Of a stretch of DNA of 64,000 bases, positions 26,724 to 34,804 are shown in pieces. The stretch comes from an uncultured bacterium (GTDB lineage: Bacteria; Pseudomonadota; Alphaproteobacteria; Rhodospirillales; Rhodospirillaceae), in contig CAISTS010000010.1 of the NCBI GenBank assembly GCA_903888485.1, forward strand, positions 22,691 through 86,690, read 5' to 3'. The position numbers and the translations under genes are program-made. Under the pieces are notes generated by a model, which worked only from the letters and a program-made list of their open reading frames with translations, had not been told where the DNA came from and did no database searches. Positions within the stretch are counted from its first letter, which is position 1; the number at the start of each line of letters is the position of its first letter.

Positions 26724-26987
26724 TTAGGCAAAGCTGACGCCCGCTTTGACGACGCGAAAGCGCAGGGTGCCTTTGGGCTCCTCACATGAGGACACCAGTG
26801 TGTGCCCCTGGGCCTCGCAGAAGGCCGGTACGTCGCGCAACGCCGCGCGGTCGCTGGCCAGGAGATCGACAGTGCCGCCGGCCGGAATGTCCATGAGGCG
26901 CTTGCGCAGACGCAACACCGGCAGCGGACAATTGAGCCCCCGCGCGTCGATGACGGCCAAAACTGAAAGCGAGTGGTCTTGCGACAT
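26724..26987 (-). CDS. tusA: TusA-family sulfurtransferase
   Basis: This 87-residue protein has the TusA/SirA fold: an N-terminal strand ending in DARGLNCPLPVLRLRKRL with the persulfide-carrying Cys20 in the CPxP motif, a central helix, and a final strand (LRFRVVKAG). TusA proteins relay sulfane sulfur to tRNA thiolation, molybdenum cofactor synthesis or sulfur oxidation. The gene is divergent from a YeeE/YedE transporter with only 30 bases between starts. Genomes often pair these two, so it probably receives sulfur imported by that transporter. Confidence 0.9.
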   Translation of the reverse strand: MSQDHSLSVLAVIDARGLNCPLPVLRLRKRLMDIPAGGTVDLLASDRAALRDVPAFCEAQGHTLVSSCEEPKGTLRFRVVKAGVSFA

Positions 26988-27017
26988 GGGCGCGATATTG
27001 TGTGCGCGCGGTTTGAT

Positions 27018-28079
27018 ATGGGGAGAAGGTTGGAGACAGCGAGCACTTTAACGGCCCTCGCGGGCTTTGGCATCGGCGTTGTCGTAGGCGCGGCCGCCCT
27101 TGTCAGCAATTTTTGCGCCCTGGGCGGCGTGGCTGACATCCTGTTCGCCAAGGACTGGCGGCGCATGCGCTGCTGGATGCTGGCGGCCGGCATTGCCGTG
27201 ATCGGCACCCAGGCGCTGGATTCCGCCGGCATACTGCACGTCGATCATATCCTCTTGCCTTACATGCTTTGGCTGCCATGCATCATCGGCGGCATGCTCT
27301 TCGGTTTCGGCATGGCGATCGCGGGCGGCTGTATCAACCGCGCGCTGGTTCGCCTTGGCGCCGGATCGCTCAAGTCCCTGGTGATCGTACTCGTAGCGGG
27401 AGCGGTTTCGGCGCTGACGCTGGCCGGACCGCTTACACCTGGCGCCGATGCCCTCGCCCGCGTCGGGCGTCTCGACCTGATGGTTGCACCCGAGGCTTTG
27501 CACCGCATCTTCGGCATGTTGCCGATGCTGGATGCCGAGATGGTGCGATGGGTCTTCACCGCGCTGATCGGCGGCGGCCTTGTATATCACGCCCTGAAGG
27601 ACTCATGGTTCCGTGCGACCCGCGATCAGCTCGTCGCGGGTTTTGTGATCGGCGCCATGATTCCGCTGGCCTGGCTCGCCTCGGACAGCACGACGGCGAT
27701 CAACTTCGCCGCGCCGCTCGGCAGCCTTTTCCTGATCTTCAGTGAACGAGCCGTACCCCTGTTCGCGCTGGCCATCGTGGCCGGGGTGCCGGTCGGCGCA
27801 TTCATCGCCGGGCTAGTGACAAACAACCTTGCGCTCGAGACCTTCACCGACCGCGGCGAAATCCCGCGCAATCTTGTCGGCGCGGCGCTGATGGGCTTTG
27901 GCGGTACCATTGCCCTCGGTTGCACCTTCGGTCAGGGGCTCTCGGGAATTTCGCTTCTGTCGCCGAACGCGATGCTGACTGTCGCCGGCATCGTTTTCGG
28001 CTGCATCTGGGGCATTCGTTACTTCGAAGCCGGCGGTGTCTGGTCCGGCCTCAAGCTCGCCGTCAGGACTTGCGTCTGA
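27018..28079 (+). CDS. YeeE/YedE (TsuA-like) sulfur-compound transporter
   Basis: This 353-residue membrane protein has about ten helices in two halves. Cys33 in SNFCALGGVADILF, Cys105 in AGGCINRALVRLGAGSLK and a third Cys in GCTFGQGLSGISLLSPNA match the conserved cysteines along the pore of the thiosulfate importer TsuA. It probably imports thiosulfate or a similar sulfur compound and hands sulfur to the divergently encoded TusA. The ATG at 27018 is chosen; an upstream in-frame start would overlap tusA. Its 3' end overlaps the ModE-like gene tail to tail by 17 bases. Confidence 0.88.
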   Translation: MGRRLETASTLTALAGFGIGVVVGAAALVSNFCALGGVADILFAKDWRRMRCWMLAAGIAVIGTQALDSAGILHVDHILLPYMLWLPCIIGGMLFGFGMAIAGGCINRALVRLGAGSLKSLVIVLVAGAVSALTLAGPLTPGADALARVGRLDLMVAPEALHRIFGMLPMLDAEMVRWVFTALIGGGLVYHALKDSWFRATRDQLVAGFVIGAMIPLAWLASDSTTAINFAAPLGSLFLIFSERAVPLFALAIVAGVPVGAFIAGLVTNNLALETFTDRGEIPRNLVGAALMGFGGTIALGCTFGQGLSGISLLSPNAMLTVAGIVFGCIWGIRYFEAGGVWSGLKLAVRTCV

Positions 28080-28431
28080 GCGCGCCGCGTAACGCTTTAA
28101 GGTCGCTCGCAACAGCTTTGCCGGTCTTTTCCTGCATGTTGCGGAAACGGGCCAGCACCTCGTGGCCGAAGTCGGTGAGCACCGCACCCCCGCCGCCGCC
28201 TTTGCCGCCCTTGGCGGTGGTGACCACCGGCGCCTTGAATATCTGGTTCATCTCGTCGATCAGCAGCCAGGCACGGCGGTAACTCATAGCCATGCGGCGC
28301 CCTGCCGCGGCGATGGAGCCGGTATCAATGATGTGCTGCAGGAGGTCGGCCTTGCCTGGACCGATGGCGGTCTGCGCCCCCAGTACGATCTTAAGTTTTG
28401 GGCCGATGGCCGGGGCTTTGCTGCGTGTCAT
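28063..28431 (-). CDS. ModE-like winged-helix transcriptional regulator without molybdate-binding domain
   Basis: This 122-residue DNA-binding protein matches the N-terminal domain of ModE/LysR-type regulators: the helix-turn-helix in IDTGSIAAAGRRMAMSYRRAW followed by LLIDEMNQIFKAPVV and a Gly-rich wing (GGKGGGGGAVLTDFG). The C-terminal molbindin repeats of full ModE are absent, as in many stand-alone family members. It may regulate the adjacent sulfur-transport genes or a molybdenum enzyme elsewhere. Molybdenum cofactor synthesis needs relayed sulfur, which would link it to TusA and rhodanese, but this is inference. Confidence 0.82.
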   Translation of the reverse strand: MTRSKAPAIGPKLKIVLGAQTAIGPGKADLLQHIIDTGSIAAAGRRMAMSYRRAWLLIDEMNQIFKAPVVTTAKGGKGGGGGAVLTDFGHEVLARFRNMQEKTGKAVASDLKALRGALRRKS

Positions 28432-28539
28432 GCGGAGAATTTCCTTTTCCGAAGGGCACTATACACGCCGCATGCCTTCTCGGGCTATTCTCAGAACATC
28501 CGCACGGCCCTAAGCTGAGGCCCGTGCAAGGAGTATGTA

Positions 28540-28875
28540 ATGCCGTTACCCCCGAACCAAGTTTTTTACGTCAGCCCGGCGCAGATCGAAGAGTGGCGGA
28601 ACGCAGGCCAGGCCGTGCTCGTCGACGTGCGCGAGCAGAACGAATGGGATGAAGCCCACATCCCCGGCGCCATCCTGATGCCGCTATCGACCTTCGACCC
28701 CGCGCAGATCCCCGATCCGCAAGGCAAGCACCTGGTGTTCCACTGCCGCAGCGGACGGCGCTGTGGCCTCGCCGCGGAAAAAGCGGTCGCGGCCGGCTAC
28801 AAGGGAGTGATCAAGCGCATGGAAGGCGGCTTCATCGCCTGGAGCGCTGCCGGCTATGAGTCCGAGACCGACTGA
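28540..28875 (+). CDS. Single-domain rhodanese-like protein
   Basis: This 111-residue rhodanese fold has the catalytic Cys69 in FHCRSGRRCG, the persulfide-forming active-site loop, and the conserved VDVREQNEWDEAHIPGA stretch. The six-residue loop length is that of sulfur-specific enzymes rather than Cdc25 phosphatases. It has no signal peptide, so it acts in the cytoplasm. It follows the TusA/YeeE/ModE-like genes and probably mobilises sulfane sulfur in the same relay. The next gene overlaps its last 20 bases, implying coupled translation. Confidence 0.9.
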   Translation: MPLPPNQVFYVSPAQIEEWRNAGQAVLVDVREQNEWDEAHIPGAILMPLSTFDPAQIPDPQGKHLVFHCRSGRRCGLAAEKAVAAGYKGVIKRMEGGFIAWSAAGYESETD

Positions 28876-29422
28876 CGTGAGCGCGACCGGGGCCGCGCCG
28901 ACCACCTCACCTGCCGCCAGCGGACCCGGCAAGGAAGCCCATCGCCTCTTCCTGATCGTCGTCGACGATTCCGAGGAACTGCCCGCCGCCATTCACTACG
29001 CCTGCATACGCGCGCGCCAAACCGGCGGACGCGTGGCACTTCTGTACGTTTACCAAACCGACATCGACTTCCATCACTGGAAGTTCGTCAGTGAACTGGT
29101 GGAGCAGGAGAGCCAGCAGGACGCCGAGAATATTCTGAAGCTGCATGCCTTGCGCGTCGTGCAAGAGACCGGACGTCGTCCCGAGACTTACGTGCGCAAA
29201 GGCAATCGCCGCGAAGAGCTATTCAAGCTCATCAAAGAGCATCCCGAGATTTCGATCCTCGTGCTGAGCGCCGCCGCGGGGCGCAAACCCGGCCCGCTCG
29301 TCGAAGCGGTCACCGGAAAGTTCGCTGGAAAAATCGGCATTCCCGTCACCGTCGTGCCGGCCAAACTACGCTCTGGCGCAGCCACGCACCAAGGCGACTC
29401 CGGCACATCCGGCGGCGCGTAA
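28856..29422 (+). CDS. UspA-family universal stress protein
   Basis: This 188-residue protein has one universal stress domain after a variable Ser/Thr/Ala-rich N-terminus of about 28 residues: LFLIVVDDSEELPAAIHYAC at the start, then ILVLSAAAGRKPGPLVEAVTGKFAGKIGIPVTVVPAK at the end. The usual ATP-binding G-x2-G-x9-G(S/T) motif is only partly kept. The ATG at 28856 overlaps the rhodanese gene; a GTG at 28877 directly after the rhodanese stop is an equally plausible start that would shorten the disordered head. Its role in stress tolerance is known only at family level. Confidence 0.83.
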   Translation: MSPRPTDVSATGAAPTTSPAASGPGKEAHRLFLIVVDDSEELPAAIHYACIRARQTGGRVALLYVYQTDIDFHHWKFVSELVEQESQQDAENILKLHALRVVQETGRRPETYVRKGNRREELFKLIKEHPEISILVLSAAAGRKPGPLVEAVTGKFAGKIGIPVTVVPAKLRSGAATHQGDSGTSGGA

Positions 29423-29658
29423 TAGTTTCGACTCCAAGACATTCTGCGCTGCGCCGGAACCCCCGATTGGTCCTGTGGCCCCTGTCATAAAAACGCCCAG
29501 TAGAAGAACGCACTAATAGCAGGCGCTGCGGAGCTGCACGCCAGCTCTGTGGAAAACTGCGTTGCATTACAGAGACATTGCCCCTAACCGTTGATGTGGG
29601 CGCGCTCCCGACAATGGGGTCGAAAACACTAAAGAGGGCGCGTTCGGGGAAGTCGACG

Positions 29659-30900
29659 ATGACTGACACGCCGCAAAAGGTGGTGGCGCATCCGCGCGCC
29701 GCGTTGGCCAAGCCGCACGATCTGCGCTCGCTCGTCCACGACATGAGTCAGTGGCGCCACTCGCCGGTCGATGGCGTGCAGCTCATCGTCATCAGCCTCG
29801 GCGGCGCCGTGCCGCAAGCCAAGCACACGCCCGAGATGCTGGCCCAGATCGGCAACGGCCTGTGCAATCTCGCCGGTCAACGGGGCCTGCGCCTGTATCA
29901 GGTGGCGCCCGCCGACTTCGCCATCCTCGTGCGCCTGCAGGGCCAGCTCATGATGGACCTGATCCGCGACGTGAAGGTCGAGCTGCTCAAAGTCGTCGAG
30001 CGCTTCAGCCCCGAGAACTTCGGCGCCATCAACCAGAACCGTTTTGTGATGGTGTTCAACCTGACCGAACACTATCGCGTCGCCGCCGAGCGCATCGCCA
30101 AGTACGCCGCCGACGCCCAGAAGGTCAACGACCCCGAAGCGCAAGCGCAGCCGCAACGCCAACTACGCCCGTTGTGCGCGGAAGACTTGGACAACGTCCT
30201 GCATGCCTTCCGCAAATTCGGTTCGGATAAGTTCCTCAAAGCCTTCATGCGCGACCAGATCGTGGTCAACAATATCGGCGGACAGCTCGCGCCGTTCATG
30301 CATGAATATTTCATCAGCATGGACAGCCTGCGCAAGCCGCTGTTCATCGATGTCGAGATGCGCGCCTCCGGGCAGCTGTTCAACGACTTCACGCGCGTGC
30401 TCGACCAGATCGTGCTGCGCGCGTTCAAGCACCTCACCACGACCGCGATGCCGTTCTCGATCAACGTTAACGTCGTGACGGTGTTCACCGCTGCCTTCGC
30501 CGATTTCATGGATGAGACGCCGCGCGAAACGCTCCAGCGCCTCACCTTCGAATTCCGCCAGGCCGACATCGTCGAGCATTTTGATGAATTCGAAGTCGCG
30601 CGCGGCATGATCGAAGCCATGGGCGGCTCCATCGGCGTCGATAAGATCTTCCCGCAGACCTTGGGTCTCGTCGACCTCGACTACATCGGCGCGAAGTACG
30701 CCAAGGTGCTGTGGCGTGACGGGGCCGAAGAAATCCTGCGCGAGCGCAGCAAGACCTTCAAATACATGAAGGAGTGCGGCGTACAGCCGATCCTCATCCG
30801 CGTCGATAGCCAGAAGGCCCTCGCCGTTGCCGCCGAACTCGGCGTCGAGTCCTTCCAGGGCTTCTTGATCGACGGCACGCTGACGAAGAGCGCCGCCTAA
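29659..30900 (+). CDS. Degenerate tandem GGDEF-EAL domain protein
   Basis: This 413-residue cytoplasmic protein starts at the ATG after GGGGAAG. Residues about 35-160 resemble a GGDEF domain in which the signature is replaced: LYQVAPADFAILV stands where RxGGDEFAVLL belongs. Residues about 190-405 resemble an EAL domain. E233 (DVEMR) takes the place of the EAL Glu, and N269/N271 and E298 are in the metal-ligand positions. The DD motif reads Asp328-Lys329 and the VKID strand has become YAKVLW. The C-terminus FQGFLIDGTL matches the EAL QGFLF end. Neither cyclase nor phosphodiesterase activity is expected, so it may bind c-di-GMP or a protein partner. The alignment is by eye. Confidence 0.65.
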   Translation: MTDTPQKVVAHPRAALAKPHDLRSLVHDMSQWRHSPVDGVQLIVISLGGAVPQAKHTPEMLAQIGNGLCNLAGQRGLRLYQVAPADFAILVRLQGQLMMDLIRDVKVELLKVVERFSPENFGAINQNRFVMVFNLTEHYRVAAERIAKYAADAQKVNDPEAQAQPQRQLRPLCAEDLDNVLHAFRKFGSDKFLKAFMRDQIVVNNIGGQLAPFMHEYFISMDSLRKPLFIDVEMRASGQLFNDFTRVLDQIVLRAFKHLTTTAMPFSINVNVVTVFTAAFADFMDETPRETLQRLTFEFRQADIVEHFDEFEVARGMIEAMGGSIGVDKIFPQTLGLVDLDYIGAKYAKVLWRDGAEEILRERSKTFKYMKECGVQPILIRVDSQKALAVAAELGVESFQGFLIDGTLTKSAA

Positions 30901-30930
30901 TAAATTAATACGTACCTGGTACCTATTATT

Positions 30931-31737
30931 TTATTTCCGCTTCGCGGCCGGCACTTCGGCCTTGGCGCCAATGCCCCAATCTTTGGCCCAACCGAGGCCG
31001 GCGACGGTGCCGTTGCGCGGATTGTATTCAGCGCCGACCCAACCGTCGTAGCCGTTGGCGTCGAGCATATCGAAAATGAAGGTCCAGTTGATCTCGCCCA
31101 GCTTGTCGGGCTCGTGACGGCCGGGGACGCCGGCCACCTGGATGTGGCCGATCAGCGCCATGTTGTTCTCGAAGAATTCGGCGAGGTTGCCCTGCATGCG
31201 CTGGGCGTGATGGAAGTCGTACTGCAGCGCGATGTTCTTGTGTCCGAGATGGCGGATGATCTCGACCGCCTGATCGGGCCGGCTGAGGAAATAGCCCGGC
31301 ATCGACAACGGCTCGATCAGAATTTGCACGCCAGCCGCCTGCGCTAGATCGGCGGCGGCCACGAGATTGTCGAGATACGTGTCTATGGCGGCGTCGCGCT
31401 GGTCCTCGCTGAGGCAGCCGGCCATGACGTGCATGCGTGTGCACTCGGTCATGTCGGCGTAGCCGAGCGCGACCTCGATCGAGTCACGGAATTCCTGTTC
31501 CCGTCCCGGCATCGCCGCCAATCCACGCTCGCCGGCGGCAAAGTCCCCGGGGGGCGCGTTGAACAACACCAGCGACACGCCGGCCATGGCGATGCGATCG
31601 GCGACGTCGTTGGCGTCACAATGGTAAGGGAACTGGCACTCGACGCCCTGGAAACCGACTTCGGCCGCCGCTGCGAAGCGCTCGAGGAACGGCACTTCGG
31701 TGAACAGCATGGAAACGTTGGCGGAGAAACGCGGCAT
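30931..31737 (-). CDS. hyi: Hydroxypyruvate isomerase-like TIM-barrel protein
   Basis: This 268-residue member of the xylose-isomerase-like TIM-barrel group matches hydroxypyruvate isomerase, which interconverts hydroxypyruvate and tartronate semialdehyde in glyoxylate metabolism. Typical segments are the start PRFSANVSMLFTEVPFLERF, AAEVGFQGVECQFPY, LFNAPPGDFAAGERGLAA, LIEPLSMPGYFL, QYDFHHAQRMQG and GHIQVAGVPGRHEP. These contribute the metal-binding Glu, Asp, His and Glu. The ATG at 31737 is eight bases after the ELM1-like gene stop, so the two are co-transcribed. No glyoxylate carboligase or tartronate reductase gene is nearby. Confidence 0.87.
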   Translation of the reverse strand: MPRFSANVSMLFTEVPFLERFAAAAEVGFQGVECQFPYHCDANDVADRIAMAGVSLVLFNAPPGDFAAGERGLAAMPGREQEFRDSIEVALGYADMTECTRMHVMAGCLSEDQRDAAIDTYLDNLVAAADLAQAAGVQILIEPLSMPGYFLSRPDQAVEIIRHLGHKNIALQYDFHHAQRMQGNLAEFFENNMALIGHIQVAGVPGRHEPDKLGEINWTFIFDMLDANGYDGWVGAEYNPRNGTVAGLGWAKDWGIGAKAEVPAAKRK

Positions 31738-31745
31738 GGGGGACC

Positions 31746-32741
31746 CTAGGAGGCGACTTGGAGGCGTTGGTGTATCAGATCGTCCACGGCGCGCGCCACA
31801 TCGCCGGCGGCGTTCAGCGCCGGATGGGTCCAATCCTCAAAGCGGCCTTTGAAAGGCCGCGCGAGGCCAAGGCCATAAAGCTCGTGGTGTAGGCGCGCGT
31901 GTTTGGCGGCGACCATGCCCTCGGGCGCGAAAATGTACACCGGCGCCGGGGTGGCGCAGGCTTCCGAGCACATCGAAACCGAGTCCCCTGTAACAACAAG
32001 CGCATCGGCCAGAGCCAGGAACCCGAAATAGGGATTGTCCCCGCCTGCGCTCCACAGGAACGTCCGGCGCGGTTCCGGGATCGCAGCCAGCAGCGCCAGT
32101 TCGGCATCCCGCCCCGTGCGCCGCGAGGTTGCCAGCAGGACCGTGCCACCCACCTCCTCCGCCATGCGGTGAACGCGCCGTCCGAGATCGGCAGCTAGCG
32201 CCGGGGGGAACGGCTTGCTGTGGGTCGCACCGCCGACGATCAGCGTAACGAAGGGTCGCGGCAATCCGGTCAAGCGTCCCGCCCAGACATCGGCGGCGCT
32301 GGCGAGGCGCGCGGGCGTCAGGCGATGGGGCGCGCCGGTGATGCGCATCACGTTGGCAGCATCACCCGAGGGTACAACACAGTCGTGGCGCGGCGCGGCG
32401 ATCAGATCGAACTCAGTGGCGCCGGCGCGTCCGGGATTCATCAAGTGAACCAAGACCGGCGCTGGTGTGCGCTGGCGCTTGATCCAGCGTGCGACGGGCG
32501 CAGTGCGCCGGCCGGCGGAGATCACGACGTCGGGCCACGGCGGCGTAAGTCCCATCCGGGTCTCGGGCGTGAGACCCAGCAACCGCGCACCGGTCACGAT
32601 GTTCGGTAAACGCGCCAGCGGCGTGTAGCGCACATCCTTGATCACGAACGGACGCTGCAGTGCTTCGGCGACGCCGAGCGCTTGCGCGACGTTACCGGCG
32701 CGGTCGTCAGCCAGAACCCAGATAAGCGGTTGATGCACCAT
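31746..32741 (-). CDS. Mitochondrial-fission ELM1-like (DUF1022) family protein
   Basis: This 331-residue protein matches the DUF1022/ELM1 family of alphaproteobacteria and plant mitochondria, which has a GT-B-like fold. Diagnostic are WVLADDRAGNVAQALGVAEAL at the start, PDVVISAGRRTAPVARWIK, FVTLIVGGATHSK and ADALVVTGDSVSMCSEACAT with the nucleotide-sugar-like pocket. GGAG lies five bases before the ATG at 32741. Its function in bacteria is unknown; in plants ELM1 recruits a dynamin to mitochondria. The pairing with hydroxypyruvate isomerase may simply reflect operon economy. Confidence 0.85.
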   Translation of the reverse strand: MVHQPLIWVLADDRAGNVAQALGVAEALQRPFVIKDVRYTPLARLPNIVTGARLLGLTPETRMGLTPPWPDVVISAGRRTAPVARWIKRQRTPAPVLVHLMNPGRAGATEFDLIAAPRHDCVVPSGDAANVMRITGAPHRLTPARLASAADVWAGRLTGLPRPFVTLIVGGATHSKPFPPALAADLGRRVHRMAEEVGGTVLLATSRRTGRDAELALLAAIPEPRRTFLWSAGGDNPYFGFLALADALVVTGDSVSMCSEACATPAPVYIFAPEGMVAAKHARLHHELYGLGLARPFKGRFEDWTHPALNAAGDVARAVDDLIHQRLQVAS

Positions 32742-32973
32742 GCATGCTCCAGACAGAGCCCATCGTTTTACATCCAGCCTGCGCAAGCGGCCATGAGCAT
32801 CATGCCCGCACCACAAAAAATATGGATTTGCTACAGGGAACCCACGGCACGATCCCCGTGTTCCTGCTGCGTCCTTCTCAACTTTTTCACACCATCTTCT
32901 CGTGCCTTCCCCGCTGGAGGGCGGATAATGCACCGGTGGGGAATGGGGATGAAGTCGATCGCGGAGGCGTCCC

Positions 32974-33180
32974 ATGTTTGAGCTTTCAGAACTGCGCGAC
33001 GTGCAATTGCGCGCCGCCGATACCTTGACCCAATCGCCCAAGCCCGGGACGACCTGGCATAACCTGTCAGGCCACTGGCTCCAGTCCCCCCTTGCCGCCG
33101 AACTTGAGCTTGAAGCCCAGACCCGCCGTCTGGCGGCGGTCGAGCGTTGGCGCGGCCTGCGGCAGGGCGCGACGCCCTAA
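32974..33180 (+). CDS. Small hypothetical protein (68 residues)
   Basis: A GGAGGCG ribosome binding site lies a few bases before the ATG, and the codon pattern matches neighbouring genes, which supports translation. The protein is hydrophilic and helical, with a C-terminal Leu/Glu/Arg-rich helix (ELELEAQTRRLAAVERWRGL) that could form a coiled coil or amphipathic helix. It has no signal peptide or Cys. I recognise no family. It precedes pyrE by 90 bases, but the pyrE leader hairpins lie between. Confidence 0.55.
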   Translation: MFELSELRDVQLRAADTLTQSPKPGTTWHNLSGHWLQSPLAAELELEAQTRRLAAVERWRGLRQGATP

Positions 33181-33233
33181 GCCTTTTGTCTCTGGTTGTC
33201 TGTCTGCGTCGGGGCCGGTAAATAGACCGGAGC

Positions 33234-33269
33234 GGTCCCGCATCGGGACCTATTTGCGCGGGACCTTTT
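33234..33269 (+). promoter_or_regulatory. Leader hairpins upstream of pyrE, possible attenuator
   Basis: GGTCCCG (33234-33240) can pair with CGGGACC at 33244-33250 or with a second CGGGACC at 33259-33265. The second copy is followed by TTTT just before the pyrE ATG. The two pairings exclude each other, the layout of an attenuator or a translation switch. A U-tract this close to the start codon would also let the hairpin cover the ribosome binding region. No experimental parallel is claimed. Confidence 0.35.
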
Positions 33270-33270
33270 C

Positions 33271-33963
33271 ATGCCGACAGCCCCTTCACGTAACGCCCGC
33301 CAACAGACGGCGGGCCAAACCGTTGCCAAGATCCTCCTCGACATCAAGGCGGTGAACTTCCGCCCGGAGGAGCCCTATCGGCTGACGGCCGGCTGGGCGA
33401 GCCCGGTTTACATCGATTGCCGAAAGCTGATCTCCTTCCCGGCAGCGCGCCAAACGGTCACAAAGCTCGCGCGCGAGGAACTCCTGGAACAGGTCGGGGC
33501 CGGCAAGATCGACGCAGTGGCGGGCGGTGAGACCGCCGGAATCCCATACGCGGCGTGGATCTCGGATGCGCTGAACGTGCCCATGCAGTACGTGCGCAAG
33601 AAGCCCAAGGGTTTCGGCCGCATGGCGCAGATCGAAGGCGAACTGCTCGAAGGGCAGAAGGTCGTTCTCGTCGAAGACCTCGCCAGCGACGGCGGCTCGA
33701 AGATCCTGTTCGTCAAAGCGCTTCGTGACGCTGGCGCGGTGTGTGAACACTGTCTCGTCGTGTTCTTCTACGGTGCCTTCCCCGGCGCTATCGAAAGCCT
33801 GGCGCAGGATAACATCGGGCTCCACTACCTCTGCACCTGGGCCGATGTCATCACGGCGGCGGAGGCCGGTGGTTATTTCCCGGCCAAATCCATCGAAGGC
33901 GTGCGCACGTTCCTGAAAGACCCCGTGGCCTGGTCCGTGGCCCACGGCGGCAAAGGCGCATAA
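33271..33963 (+). CDS. pyrE: Orotate phosphoribosyltransferase
   Basis: This 230-residue enzyme converts orotate and PRPP to OMP in pyrimidine synthesis. The PRPP loop VVLVEDLASDGGSK is the signature motif, with the second acidic residue kept. YIDCRKLISFPAAR and VAGGETAGIPYAAWIS with KKPKGFGR form the orotate/PRPP site. Length and sequence match the alphaproteobacterial type with an N-terminal extension (residues 1-25). It has a structured leader immediately upstream that may sense pyrimidine supply. It is monocistronic as far as can be seen. Confidence 0.95.
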   Translation: MPTAPSRNARQQTAGQTVAKILLDIKAVNFRPEEPYRLTAGWASPVYIDCRKLISFPAARQTVTKLAREELLEQVGAGKIDAVAGGETAGIPYAAWISDALNVPMQYVRKKPKGFGRMAQIEGELLEGQKVVLVEDLASDGGSKILFVKALRDAGAVCEHCLVVFFYGAFPGAIESLAQDNIGLHYLCTWADVITAAEAGGYFPAKSIEGVRTFLKDPVAWSVAHGGKGA

Positions 33964-34130
33964 CTAACCACGTTGGACCGTGATTGCCTTGCATATCAGG
34001 GCTAAGCCGGTGCGGGGAGCGCGCGCGCCTTGATCTGAGAATTGAAAAGTTCATGACAAACCGACAGACTTTCGAGGCGCTGCGCGCCTCAAAGACCAGT
34101 ATGAAGAGGATTGAAAACAAGGCAACGATC

Positions 34131-34742
34131 ATGCGGCGCGAGCATTTTCTGGGTATCCGGCGGTTTTTCTGTTTTGCCGCTTAAACGGCCTTAGCGGCGT
34201 CAGTACCGTTCGCACATGGCGACGCCGGCGCAACGGCTGAATCACCTCTAGATAGTCCTGCTGAACTACGGGCTCGTATTGCAGCCGTGGCTCAGTGCGA
34301 CTGGCACCGTACAAATAAAAACACGCATTTTTGCAAGGGCAAATCGGACGCGAACGACCCCGGAATACTCATCACGTTCACTCCGGATGGCAATAGCGTT
34401 CAATACATCCGCTTGAGTCCGCAACGCGGGATCGCTTCGCCTCAAGGACGGATTGAGACACCGGATGCCCGAATTCAGCAAAAAATTGCTATCGACACAG
34501 TTGCATCTCTTTTTCCGGAATAGTCGGAAAGTCATGAGTGGTTGGCTACCGCATTTCGCTCGACGAGTTCAACGACCGCTCCGAAATTTGAAGCTGGCAT
34601 ACGAGTCAATGACACTTCCGTTTACGTATCTACCGGATTACCAGCAGACAGGGACGAGGATTTCGCGCTCGCATTTTTGACGCGCGGCAAAAATATGCGA
34701 GAGTTGCGGCGCGATCCTTGGTGGTATCAAGAAGAAGCCTAG
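34131..34742 (+). pseudogene. Broken gene for a small secreted protein, two in-frame stops
   Basis: A single frame runs from an ATG at 34131 to TAG at 34740, interrupted by TAA at 34182 and TAG at 34521. The first part MRREHFLGIRRFFCFAA plus the next codons TALAASVPFAHGDAGA would form a signal peptide across the first stop. The middle part (about 112 codons) reads like a mature protein with CDWHRTNKNTHFCKGK, GILITFTPDGNSVQYIRL and PDARIQQKIAIDTVASLF. After the second stop it continues with NDTSVYVSTGLPADRDEDFA to YQEEA. Composition is less GC-rich than that of the neighbours. I recognise no family. The 167 bases before it show nothing else. Confidence 0.6.
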
Positions 34743-34804
34743 CAGGAGAATGGATGTCCCGATTTCACTATTAAAAACGGACCTTCGCGCAAATAATCAG
34801 GTGT

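Noticed and set aside
34131..34742. Stop-codon recoding (selenocysteine, pyrrolysine or programmed read-through) in the interrupted gene
   Set aside because: Two different stop codons (TAA and TAG) are used, no SECIS-like element was noticed, and the region has the composition of a decaying acquired gene.
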